Below are positions 26,608 through 38,000 of a DNA stretch of 64,000 bases, one piece after another. Origin of the DNA: Colias croceus (lineage: Eukaryota > Arthropoda > Insecta > Lepidoptera > Pieridae). The stretch is from positions 4,789,001 through 4,853,000 of the forward strand of contig NC_059552.1 in the NCBI RefSeq assembly GCF_905220415.1, written 5' to 3'. Position 1 is the first letter of the stretch. Every line of letters begins with the position of its first letter. A model generated the notes under the pieces. That model did no database searches, was not told the origin of the DNA, and saw only the letters and a program-made list of their open reading frames with translations. The translations under genes and the position numbers were made by a program.

Positions 26608-27290
26608 ATCTTGATCGTAAACCTACTTTACAAACAACTAGTTTTTTTGGGGATATAATGTACTTTAAAAATTAAGAATGTATTGCTTTGCTTATAAACT
26701 CATTTACACTCATAACTTATCAACTCATATAATATTATACTTAATATAACTTCTTTGGTCAACTTTATTCATAGAATATACTATGATAAGATTCATCATG
26801 AAAAAGTTTAATGCTACATAGGTACATTTTGCATTTATATAAGTAGGTCAACAAACAAAAAGCAAGAGAAATACATAATTTATATGCTCACTTTTTTAAA
26901 GGTATTTGACGTAAGTAATTTGAATTATTATAAAGAATAAGTATGGAAACATACTTTGTGCAATATAATATATAGGTACTCCAAACTTTACCGAATTTTA
27001 CTTTTTACTCCACGTGAGTGTTTAAATTAATATTAATTAAATATTCGGAAGATTTCACTTCGGTAAGGCGTAGAACGCAGGTCCGATTCTCGCCCAATGG
27101 TCTATTTATTTCTTTTTTTTACTATTTATAAATTGCAATATTTAATACTTATCTTTATAAAAATAAAAAGAAAGAAGGAAGGAATTAAAAGAAAGAAAGC
27201 ATTTTTTTATTAGTTTACTTGTTCACTTAGTTTTCACCTAGGAAAATAAAGCACATAACACATTCAGGTTTTTAACAGTAATTTGAAAAA

Positions 27291-27328
27291 AAAAAAATAG
27301 GAAATGGTTACCCATTTCCTATTTTTTT
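27291..27328. repeat. Perfect 17-bp hairpin
   Basis: AAAAAAATAGGAAATGG and its exact complement flank the loop TTAC. Immediately downstream a second hairpin (27333-27362) has 12-bp perfect arms GTATATTACAGT. The A-run and T-run ends make the first look like a small fold-back or a transcription-terminator-like structure; I see no gene using it. Confidence 0.85.
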
Positions 27329-27332
27329 AAAA

Positions 27333-27362
27333 GTATATTACAGTTTTACTACTGTAATATAC
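27333..27362. repeat. Perfect 12-bp hairpin
   Basis: GTATATTACAGT is followed after six bases by its exact complement. It is adjacent to the 17-bp hairpin at 27291-27328. Confidence 0.8.
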
Positions 27363-27480
27363 TTATATTTGTTGGTACTTGTTAGCGTCTTAGCTATGTA
27401 AGCGCCGTAAGGCGTAAATGTAAGCGTCCTCATACAGAAAAAATAAAATTAAAATGTTTGATAGGCATTTGCGTGATTAA

Positions 27481-27686
27481 GGCTGGTTGCAGAGCTTGAC
27501 CGACCGTCAGAGCGTACCGTCGGTCCTGACGATACGCATCAACAATTGTATGACTATGACACTAATGCGCATGACAATACGCGTGCGTATGGTCGGTCTA
27601 GCTATGAACGGTTTTATGAATTTCCATACATATGACAAGCGCGACTGACGTACGCACTGATGGTCGGTCAAGCTCTGCAACTAGCC
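27481..27686. mobile_element. Fold-back MITE, GGCCGGTTGCAGAGCTTCACC family, copy 2
   Basis: Its ends GGCTGGTTGCAGAGCTTGAC and the complement at 27660-27686 match the element at 17360-17548. The shared interior 'tatggtcggtctagctatga' and 'acggttttatgaatttccat' is nearly identical between the copies. This copy has an extra segment on the left side (about 27515-27575). Confidence 0.9.
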
Positions 27687-27710
27687 TTATAATGTGATGC
27701 GTGATGACAT

Positions 27711-27755
27711 AGTATTACAATATTATTTCCTATATTGTAATACTGTGGTGATGAT
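27711..27755. repeat. AT-rich palindrome 'gtattacaatatt...tattgtaatac'
   Basis: The inverted halves GTATTACAATA and TATTGTAATAC sit around a short loop. A similar palindrome with the same outer word AGTATTA and ATTGTAATACTGTG occurs at 33539-33572. Confidence 0.7.
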
Positions 27756-28712
27756 ATTATTATGTAGGTATAAATCGCGATTGTAATCCCTAGTGTAATC
27801 ACTAATCTGCAATGTAATAAACCATTTAATTAAAAAAACTAAATGAAAATAAATAATTATTGTATTATAGTAAAAACGATATAATGCTTTGGTGTGAGTA
27901 AATATAAAGGCTGTGTTAAACTGTGAATGTTATTGTAAAAAATATATAAAAATATATTACAATTTAAATCTTTGTACTTGCCACTTGTAAAAGACCTAGA
28001 TTAAATCTAGAAAATACATAATAGGTATTAAGCTATGTTAAGACTCATGTTTATAATTTTATATTATATTTTTTGTAAATTATTGTTATTGTAATATAAT
28101 AAATAGTTTAGCGGTCTGTTTGTTGTTTTCCTTGAATTTCCTCAGTATTGTGCCATCGGTAATTATCTGAAACACAGAAATAAATTATTTTTCCTTGCAT
28201 AGTCATCAAAATGTACATTTGCATTTGCAATAGACGAATTAGAATAAAGAGGATGCAAAAATAAATAAATAACTCTTCACCAATGAAACGGATACTACAA
28301 TCAATCGATTAGTTTATTCAGCGTTTATTTTTCTTTCAATTAGACGTAGAGTATGTAATATAATTAATTTTATAATACATAGTTTAGTAAAGTAGGTAGT
28401 AACTGAAATTCCGAATAGATCGTTCTGGCCGCCAGGTGGCAGGCGCTCAATTAACAATCGCAGAAAAAAGCTTGCAAGCATTGAAATGCAATTATTTCAT
28501 ATCATGACCGATTGATTTGTAAATTTTGACATTATAATTTAAAATATTAACGAAAATAATAGTTGCTAAAATCTTTAAAAAAATCACTACCCTGAATGCG
28601 TATGCGGTTACTATACCTACGATCTATACGTACTTACTTTATACATTTCTGATTTCTTTATCCAATATTACATGCAACATTATTATAGGTAAGTATACTG
28701 TAAGCATAATAA

Positions 28713-29023
28713 ACAGGGTTATTTGTAAAACACCGGCAACCTCGCAGGACAAGATAGCGAACATCATAAGTGATCTACGACTTTTGGAATAACGCAATAA
28801 ATTATTTTTTAAGATTTTATTGTACTCTCCTATTATTTGTAAGTCTATGTTCTATTCATTAATGCGCGTAGAGTTTATTATATTCAAACGGAAAATTAAA
28901 TTAATATTTATTTTTGTATGAAAATCAAATCTAACTAATTATCAAAAGTCGTAGTACAAATATTACTTATGATGTTAGCTATCTTGTCCTGCGAGGTTGC
29001 TGGTGTTTTACAAGTAACCCTGT
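28713..29023. mobile_element. 311-bp MITE with long imperfect inverted repeats
   Basis: The left end ACAGGGTTATTTGTAAAACA then CCGGCAACCTCGCAGGACAA is mirrored at the right with a few substitutions. Pairing continues inward ('catcataag', 'ctacgactttt') for about 80 bp. There is no reading frame. The terminal ACAGGGT resembles the ends of the element at 51789-52155, but the rest differs. Confidence 0.9.
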
Positions 29024-30490
29024 ATTTAGAAACGTAAGAAAGAAGTACCTACATAATATGTAGAAAAGAAGTTACAAAATCCGCAGTTAGTGATTCAAAG
29101 TTGTGACCTACCTCGAGTTATAATGTTTGAACAGCTTTACACTACTTTCCACTTACCTGAAGCACATATTACACAACTGAGAACATTATGAGTGTGTCTG
29201 AAGAGTAATGTTATGTTTTGTATATATTTACTTACATAATTTGATGTCTTGGAATCATTTTCAGCCTTGATTGTGAAACATTATAATTATATTTGACTCT
29301 TTTTACGCAACGTAGAGTGTAGCAGGTAGCTAGAGATCCAGATAAGTTTTACTGATAAATTTTTATTCGTACCTACCGACCTACGCAAATCTTTTGGAAG
29401 GGATAAAAAGATTCTTCTTATTGTAAACAACCTATAGTATGTAAGTATGTACCTACTTAACCACTGGGAATAAATTATATCTAATAATAATTTAAAGATC
29501 TTCATATCGGACATAATGAATGCTAAAAAGGTTTTATTGTATTAAAATGTGTTGATTTTTCCTGGTCACCTTGTTCCATTGATAGGTTAATCAACTTTTA
29601 CTTAATTATTTTAAAATTAAAATTACAATATCGTGTTTTTACATCAAGGACAATAATCTTCTGTAAGAACTTAATACTTTATTTTTATATTGTTCCTTTT
29701 GAAGGGCGTTTGAGCGCATTAACTTGTTGTTTTAACTAGAATAGTATTCATTTAATTAATATCTATGATTAAAGTATCAATAGTTTATATTACAGTTTTT
29801 GAAGTGAAACTTCTTTAATAGGCGCGTTGAGAGTAAAATTTCTAGATCACGTCATGGCAATACCGACACGTCATGGAGTAAGTCACGAGTGTTCGGCACA
29901 CACGCTCTTCTTTTGGAAGAAAACTTCATTTCTAAAATTTAAGAGGTTACAAAGTTAAATTTTTATTTTAATCCTGCTTTCTTACCCGATAAATATAAAG
30001 CCTCTCATTTGAGTTATCAGCACATTTCCATAAATTATTTGACGCTTGCAAACTCGGGATTGAAAAGGTGAATAATAGACACCTTTTTCTTCAATTCTCT
30101 TGACAGTATAAAAAAAAAGAATTGATTCAAATAAGATTTAAATTTGCGGCTAGCGACCAATTAGCTACCCCTCAGATATTCCTACATAATATAATGATAC
30201 CTCAGAAATAATTATGTAGATTGCATTGTTTATGTGCAGGCAGCGTGAGAATAGAATTTATGTACTTTATTGCAGGTCCATATTTTATGATTACAAATCG
30301 CTCGATATACCTAAATGTTGGATATAATACCTATTTAGTAGTTGATACATTGAAGTTTAATGCAAGAAATATACCTTTAAAATTTATTTTTGTGTACTTG
30401 GTTTTTTTTTGTTTATATTAATAAAAATTATATTAAGTAATCAAGACAATAAAAAAAAATTATCACGATTGTGTAATTTGAACAAAAGTG

Positions 30491-30562
30491 TGCGTTGGCC
30501 GGGAATCGAACCCGGATCAACTGCTTGGAAGGCAACTATGCTGACCATTACACCACCAACGC
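30491..30562 (-). tRNA. tRNA-Gly (anticodon TCC)
   Basis: The minus strand reads GCGTTGGTGGTGTAATGGTC at the 5' end and GGTTCGATTCCCGGCCAACG with a final C and discriminator A at the 3' end. The 7-bp acceptor stem is perfect (GCGTTGG/CCAACGC), the T arm is canonical (CCGGGTTCGATTCCCGG) and the anticodon loop CTTCCAA places TCC at 30529-30527, reading GGA codons. No intron is present. A TTTT run (30487-30484) just downstream serves as the Pol III terminator. The A and B boxes (TGGTGTAATGGTCA, GGTTCGATTCC) are intact, so the gene looks functional. It is isolated among repeats. Confidence 0.97.
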
Positions 30563-30808
30563 CTTGACAGTCTTATTGAATTTAAATAAAATGTAACACA
30601 TAGGATTTTAAGACACGAAGTATTCTGTTCTGAATAAAAATAAAAATATGGCTATCAATGCGAGTCCACACTCTACTTATTAAACGAAACATTAATGCCT
30701 GGAATACACGAGGCTAGTTTTTCAAGCTAAAATATCAAACTAGTGTCAGTAAGCTAGCAATATAGTACATGGCTTCGTGTAGGTAGTCAAAACTAGCTTC
30801 ATTTCTAA

Positions 30809-30946
30809 GGGCGTATTCAGAAAGAAAGCTTGAAACTTATAAGCGCTTATCGGCGCTTGTCAATGCTCAAACCAGCTTGTCAAAACCAGCATTGACGAGC
30901 ACCGATAAGCGCTTATAAGTTTCAAGCTTTCTTTCTGAATACACCC
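30809..30946. mobile_element. 138-bp MITE with TAA target duplication (PIF/Harbinger-like)
   Basis: Nearly the whole unit is a fold-back: GGGCGTATTCAGAAAGAAAG then CTTGAAACTTATAAGCGCTT is mirrored at the right with two or three substitutions. It is flanked by TAA at 30806-30808 and 30947-30949. A TWA duplication and G-rich ends are known features of PIF/Harbinger elements, so I infer that superfamily. It appears inserted into an older repeat carrying 'aagctagtaaactagttg'. Confidence 0.85.
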
Positions 30947-31488
30947 TAAGCTAGTAAACTAGTTGACAAGCCGAGACAGTTTTTAATAGGATGGAGTTCT
31001 ATTTTTTAGGCTAGTAGCTCCCCCATCACTGATTTTATTATACTGGCTTTATGGCTAACTTTACTAAAAGGTACATAATAAATTAAATAAGTACTTACTT
31101 ACCTATCCCTTATAATTATTAAATAATATTTATTTTTTCCACAGAACACAATTATTATTTGTTTTCAATCATTCCCGAACTTCTAGGCGCTTAAAAGTGT
31201 ATAAATTACAAACAAAATTTTGAAGCATTGAAATAATTTCATATTATACCTATCATGTGAAAAGGTATTTGTGTGTGGCATTTATTTTATTTTATTTTTA
31301 CTTTTATGTGATCGTTTATTTCCTCAATTTAATTTTACAACGGTACCTAATACATCCGCGTCCTTTTTATACATAATGTCATATTATTGAGATAATAAAA
31401 AAAAATAAACAATTTTATTATAAATCTCGATATTCGATAGACGATACCTACTCAAACGAAAGAATTCACTAGTACTTATCACTTTACT

Positions 31489-32510
31489 CATAAGCCTATA
31501 GAAGCTGGAGTACCGCAAGGAAGTACCTATTCTGTGTCCAATTCTGTACTTATTGTATACGTACACCTGCGATATTCCTAAGTTAGAGAACAACACCATT
31601 GCAACATTTGCTGATGCCACAGCTTTAATGGCCACAGGTGATACTCATGAAGAAGCAGTAGAAAAATTTCAGATAGCTGTTAATACCATCTTTGACTGGA
31701 CGAAAAAATGGAGAATAAAACTCAATGAGTCTAAATCTATTCACGTAGAATTCACAAACAAAAAGCCAAATTATCATCCGGTATACATAAATATTATCTT
31801 ACTAATTTAACATTTCTTAAATCAACTTAATTATATTCAATCAAATCAAATTTTCATTTGGTTAGTAATCAGTCCCCTCGTCCCGCTGTCCCCTTGTACT
31901 CGTCCCAGTCGGATTGTATAATCCACCGTATTACAAACGGCTGGCATATTGTAATATGCCGAAATTCGTCTTTTTCCAAAATTCTACAAAAAGAGGTCGT
32001 GAGCCGACGGAGCCCCACGAAAAAACACAGCTAAATATCTGGGTATGACACTAGACGCAAAGCTTTGCTGGAAGGCTCATGTTAAAAAGAAACGCGAGGA
32101 GCTAGAGCTTCGCTACAAGGCTATGTACTGGCTAATTGGGAAGCATTCTTCACTTTCAGAGCAAAACAAATTACTCCTGTATAAACAATTAGTCTTTGTG
32201 GAAGCCTTTGTGGACTTATGGTAGTCAGCTTTGGGGCTGTACCAAACCAAGTAATATCAGAATCATACAACGGTTTCAAAATAAAGTACTCAGGGAGATC
32301 GTAAATGCTCCCTAGTACATTAAAAATGACGACCTACATCGGGACCTCAAAGTAGATCTCGTCACCGACATAATTAAAAAGAACGCCGAAGCTCACGAAC
32401 GCAGACTTCATCATCATGTGAACGTCGAGGCTATCCAGCTCCTTGACAACACGGACATAGTGAGAAGACTAAAAAGGACAAAACCTTTTGAGTTAGTTTA
32501 GTGAAGTGTT
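31489..32510 (+). pseudogene. Jockey-like non-LTR retrotransposon, broken reverse transcriptase
   Basis: The remnant shows EAGVPQGS (reverse-transcriptase motif 4), then TFADATALMATGDTHEEA in place of the catalytic FADDTA motif, then a thumb region ending near 31790. Similarity resumes at about 32027 with AKYLGMTLDAKLCWKAHV, HSSLSEQNKLLLYKQL and the 'SALGLY-P' region, with frameshifts and a stop near 32219. Between them, 31805-32020 is an insertion of different composition. The mutated catalytic Asp, frameshifts and insertion show it is inactive. Confidence 0.85.
31810..32022. mobile_element. Insertion interrupting the Jockey-like remnant
   Basis: The retrotransposon similarity is broken by about 210 bp that are pyrimidine-rich at first (cagtcccctcgtcccgctgt) and include a perfect hairpin GGCATATT-GT-AATATGCC at 31943-31960. 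I do not recognise the family and see no clean target duplication. Confidence 0.5.
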
Positions 32511-32519
32511 AGTGTAATA

Positions 32520-34640
32520 TAGTGAGCGCTATTCATAAAGAACACATGAACAAAGTGTCTTCGCCTTAATAGAGACAATAAGAAAAGTGTTAATGGACAC
32601 GTTCTTAGACATATTTTACCTAGCAAATTAAGTTAGATTTATATTGATCATTATAGCCTATAGTGTAAGGCTAGATCGTAATTTTCAATAATGATACCCT
32701 AGTTAGGTTCATAATATTAGGTTAAAAAAAAAAACTTTACTCGTAAGTTATAAGAACTTAACACAGGTACCTAAACACTTTATACATGTCATTCTTATAT
32801 AATATAATATGTCGCAGTCATCTGGTTGAATCTACTATTTCATTGAATGACTAGCGCGTTCATTGAATGATTGAATGAACTTATTTTTATTCGTAGCTTA
32901 TTATAATAATTATTATATTAGAAAATGGTTAATATACTTAAATTAAAATGATTGTTATTTTTATAGAAGGTCATCAACTACTAATAATAATTATTAATTA
33001 CCTATGTACAACTACAACCACTCATGCTCATTTAGGCCTACAAAAAAGGGTTGTCTTATTACTAATCGTTAATTAAGGCACACAAAAAAAACACTACCTA
33101 TTTAGTAACTAGGTACCTTCCGTCATTTTTGGAAACATCTATTAGAAAGGCGTTGACGATGGGAATGAAGGAAGTAGGTACAAGGATGGGTAAGGTAAAG
33201 GATACAGACCACCGATTCTTGATTATTGATATCTTGTTCCCAAGAACCATTAATTCTAGTCACATCCCAAAGCAATACCTCTATTGCGTATGATGTAATG
33301 CTAGAGAATAGAAAAACCAACTGACATAATTTTACATCCAATTAATAATAATCCTTAAAAGATGTATAGAAATAAGTTGTTCATCACTAAATACAGCTCT
33401 AAGAAGATTCTTCAGAAGATTCAGATTCTAGATAAGTTGTAAGAAAGTTATAATGAGTTTCACATTCTTGTTTCTAATAAGAAAACAAAAAGAAAACAAT
33501 AAACATTTAATGCTTAGCTAATAGCTTGTACCTATGCCACAGTATTATACAATATTATATTGTAATACTGTGCCTATGCATTTCAGCTGTAACACATGTA
33601 ATATTTACTTATCTTTGTATATATGTATCAGTATGTAACTTATAAGTTGTATGTATCGGTAGGTTCGTTGAATACAATTCGTCTACAATACGACTTACTT
33701 AGATACTATTTATATAATATTTTTATTTATAACTCCATAAATCTAAAATAGTTTTTCCTTTCCGTTCCTTGAAGTTATTTAACGTTAAATTTGTAATATT
33801 TTAGCTAATATTTTTTGACAGGCTTATAATAATCAACAATAAATTAAAGTTGTGATTTAATTGTATTTTTATTAAGCAGAAGGTACATATGAGGTACCTA
33901 CTTTTATATAAAAAGAATAATAATTAATAAATGATTACGACAAAAACTTAATTAAGTACTTAGTAATGTCATATTATAATATGTACCTACTTGAACAATG
34001 AACATGCTTACAATTTCGTTGATGTTTGACCACAATTGTCTTGGAAGGACCGAATGAATAAATTATTATTATAAATATAAATTTATAAATAATAGAAAAA
34101 AATCGATCACGAGGCTATAAAATTATACCTAATTTATAAAAAAGAACCTTCTAAAAAAAAGCCACGACGAAAACTTGATTAAAAATATAGTTTTACATGA
34201 TGCCCTAATTAGGTACCTTCTATTTAAAAGGTCCTGGATTATAACATAATTATAATGTATAGGTAAGTACCTACCTATACCTAACCTATACTATTTAGAT
34301 TGTTCCCTTATAGAACAATTATATATAATTAATTATTATTATAATAATTATATATTTTATTATTTGATCCGAAGATGAGGACGATATCAAACAAGTCATT
34401 AATTAAAAGTGATACGCATTGTAGGTAATTTACTTTCTTGAAATTATTAATAATATCTATTATCTAAGTAGTATCTACACGCGCGTGAAATTATGAAAAA
34501 GGAAAAGTATTATAATGCGAAATTAAATCAATGAATGTGCAGTGCACCTTAATAATAATAATTGTGACGTCTAAATATTGAGATTAGTGATTATAAGGTT
34601 TACCTTACAGCTTTAGCTATTGACGAGTTGTACCTACTTG
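32520..34640. other. AT-rich spacer upstream of CRAL-TRIO gene B
   Basis: No coding exon is seen on either strand. Apart from the palindromes at 33539 and about 34316-34362 (attatatataattaattatt region) I find nothing structured. Confidence 0.5.
33539..33572. repeat. AT-rich palindrome 'cacagtatta...taatactgtg'
   Basis: CACAGTATTA and TAATACTGTG form 10-bp perfect outer arms around an AT-rich centre that itself can pair (acaatattatattgt). It resembles the palindrome at 27711-27755. Confidence 0.75.
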
Positions 34641-34787
34641 CTCAAATAGTGTTGTTGGAAGGATAGTCTACTGACACTGAGCAAAGACTGCAGACTGCAG
34701 TCAGCACTCAGCAGCCTCACACCAACCAGAAAGGTTGGATGAAGCATATTTACTATCTCATAAGTGTGTAACCACGCGTCTTGTACG
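34640..34787 (+). other. Probable 5' untranslated exon of CRAL-TRIO gene B
   Basis: The ATG of gene B immediately follows a 3' splice site, so a leader exon is required. The stretch ending CTTGTACG with donor GTAAGC (first intron base 34788) is GC-richer than its surroundings and lies 228 bp upstream. It carries repeated CTGCAG/CAGTCAG words at about 34687-34712 that could be the initiator area. The 5' limit is approximate. Confidence 0.45.
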
Positions 34788-35015
34788 GTAAGCAAATTTT
34801 TCTAAATAAATTTTCGCCTACGCAAATCGATTTTGTTTATTTGTTTTGTTGTTGTTTGCATAATAATTAGTACTGATTAAATATCTTGACCAACGTAGTG
34901 TTTTCATGATTGTGTAGTTGCTTCAATTGTGTGTATTTTATGACATAATGAGAGAAATAAGAATCAAATGATGAGATTAGCAGTGATAAAACAATATTTT
35001 CATTTTTTTATTCAG

Positions 35016-38000
35016 ATGACGGCTAAAAGTAAAGATGTTGCATTTATCAAGGAATGGATGGCTAAGGAGCCTTATCTTCCCAAAGACCTAGGTAAGATTT
35101 TTTTGTGACTCGTAACTACTTACGTTCTAATAATATTTTTTGGTGAATACATTGTTCCTCATACAAACCTTTGCCTCACCATAAGGATAAATGGGCATAT
35201 AAAAGTTTAATCTAATTCGGCGCAATCGTTTAGAAGTCACGCACACCGCACACGTAACTATCTACAAACTTTTATTTTTTAAATAATAATATCTAAATTT
35301 TTTTCTATTTTTAAGAAAATATAAGAGAATACATGCTCTGCACGCAAACTGCACAGGTTATATAAAGTAATACCTAAATATTTTTTTTAATTAAATAATA
35401 ATAATAATTTTCGATCATCATCATCATTATAATTAAGCAACCAAATTAAATATTTAGTTTTATGTAAGTACAGTGTACGATAAAAAGTAGGTATTGTAAG
35501 AACGAAGCTCTACAAATCTCTATTTTCTTCGAGAGTATAAATTGCAGACATTTTAAAAATAATTATTTAATAGACATACCTAGTTAATATTAAAGTTTCG
35601 TTTAAATTGCTTATAATGAAATCTCTTTGATTCAAACGAATTAACATTTCCTACTAAATTACTATTAAAAACTACATGCTACATGTGTATTGTGTACGTC
35701 AAATACTGAATTTAATCACAGATTGTCATTTTTAAACGTTTCCTATAAAAATCTAACATCACTGTTTGTGATTAGCCGTAGTATTTAATATGTTCTGCTA
35801 GTTGAAAACTTCCTCATAGGTAGTTAAATACCCTCATCAATCCACAATCGATAGAAAATTAGTATCCTTGAGATATCTTTTTAGATAGAAAGAAAGTGCG
35901 TGCAGTTAATATCTATGTCGTGTAAGCGTGCCCATATCGTAGATTTGCTCATTTCATGAAATTATTGATCATTTCGCGAAATGGTCGCTTTTCATGAAAT
36001 GGTTGAATGTCTATTGGCCACATCATGATGTGGTTTAAGCAGATCAATGATAAGAAATCGTTTCTCGATATGGCTAACCAAACGCGCGATTTTTTTATGA
36101 AATTAATTATTTATTATATAAACATTAATTATTGGTAGGGGCGCTGCAAGCGTTGTGTATGTGATAAGATGGCGGCCGCTGGCGAAAATTTTATTATTCG
36201 AAGTTAAAACTTCATAATACGTTTAATTACAATATGAAAAAAGTCATAGAAAAGAATTTACGACGAAGAGGTTCGAGTACTATGGAAACTGCGGATAAGA
36301 TATTGAAAAAAAAATGCGCCTAAATCCTATAACTATATTTAATATTTATAGTCGAGCCAATTTAATAGGCAACATTTGACGTCTATCAATTTTATCTTCG
36401 AAGAGAGGTAACCTGCTTAAAAACATCGATTGAAGTGTATTAATCGATACGGTTTTGAAACATTTGTCAATCGAATTTATTAATTTATGATGATTTTTAT
36501 TCACAAGTAATCAATGCATTCGATTCTAGATGTCTGATTTCGATTTTTAGAGTAACGTCTCTAGTATTTAAAAAGAAAAAAGGTTTATTGACACAAAATT
36601 GTAGCGACGTCAGTTCTTCAATTCAGAAATTGTTTATTATGTTTAGGATGGTTTATCAGTAAAATGAAATCTTAAAATTACTTGTATCGGTCATTATTAT
36701 TAAAAATATGTAATCGTTATTGAAAAAAGTTAAGCAAATGTGCAGTTCTAACAAAACGAAATATCATGTTATTCTATGTCATCGTTACTAGGTTACGTTG
36801 TTGAATTTTGTTAAACTGTCAAATGTTGCCTATTAAAATGGCTCTACTATATATATCCTACTAAGTATATTATTATAATTGTTTCTTTATATTTTATCCG
36901 ACTCCCTATATTTCATACGATCTGGCCAAATGTGGATGACAAAATCTTAAAACATTGACGAAATAACAATCTGGTTCAACTATGTTGGCCACATCATGAA
37001 ATGCGACCATTTCACGAAATGATCAATGATTTCATGAAATGAGCAAATCTAAGATATGGCCACGACATCTACATACTATATTATAAACATCATTTCGTTT
37101 ATTCGCTTCTAAAATATTAGCTACAGGTCCTACATATTTCTATTAGGTAGGTCCCGCGACACATTTCAAAAGGTTTACCTCGGTAATTATTGCGTTTGTT
37201 TAGTGAAGAAAATCCTTATGTATTCATAATAATTTGTTTAATGTACTTATTCAAATAATACGATTTCACACACTTGTGAAACGTAGTAAAGCGTCTTGTC
37301 CATTTTCATATGCGTCCTTGTAAATGGTATACTGCACTAACTACCTATCTATTAATAATTATTATTTATTCTTGCAAAATACTGTTCTTTACGTTTTGAT
37401 GATTTGTTAGATATCGATTAATATTCGAATTCCGTATCAAATTATATTCGAGACTCGAGTTCTGTAAACAATGAACAGATAGAAATTAATATTTTGCAAT
37501 AAAAATACGTTGATTTTGTAATTATTGTGTATAATTTGTTTCCGATTCCTGAGTTATTTGCCGGATAGGATAATGAACTGTAAAATGTTTTATTTTAGTA
37601 TGGAACAATTTAATATTTTCTTTCAATTAGCAGAGTAAGTATGTAGTTTGTAAATACTAAATGGTAAGTTTTGGTTAGTAGGTACTAGGTACCGTTGTTT
37701 CAGCTAAGTACCTATAATATGGTAAGTATTAACTTTCTTTAAAATTAAAGGTTGTGACTTGTGAGTATGTTTATAGAAAGTTATATCCGGAAATACTTTA
37801 TCGATAGATAGCTTGGTACAATTCAGAAAGATATTGTGTTGTTGTTATGTTTTATTTGTAATCGTAATCAATGATAGAATAAATCGTGATGTGAAATGTC
37901 TTAGACGAATTTCGTGACGGAAAACGAAATTGGTCCAGCGATTGTAATTTGGTACACTACCAATTATATGCAAATTGTCGAACTTACTGTACACGCAATT

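Noticed and set aside
27060..27105. 'gtaaggcgtagaacgcaggtccgattctcgccc', resembling a tRNA T arm
   Set aside because: The rest of a cloverleaf is missing; probably a SINE fragment.
31553..31810. 85-codon frame that could pass for a small gene
   Set aside because: It is part of a Jockey-type reverse transcriptase with flanking similarity in other frames; a retrotransposon remnant, not a host gene.
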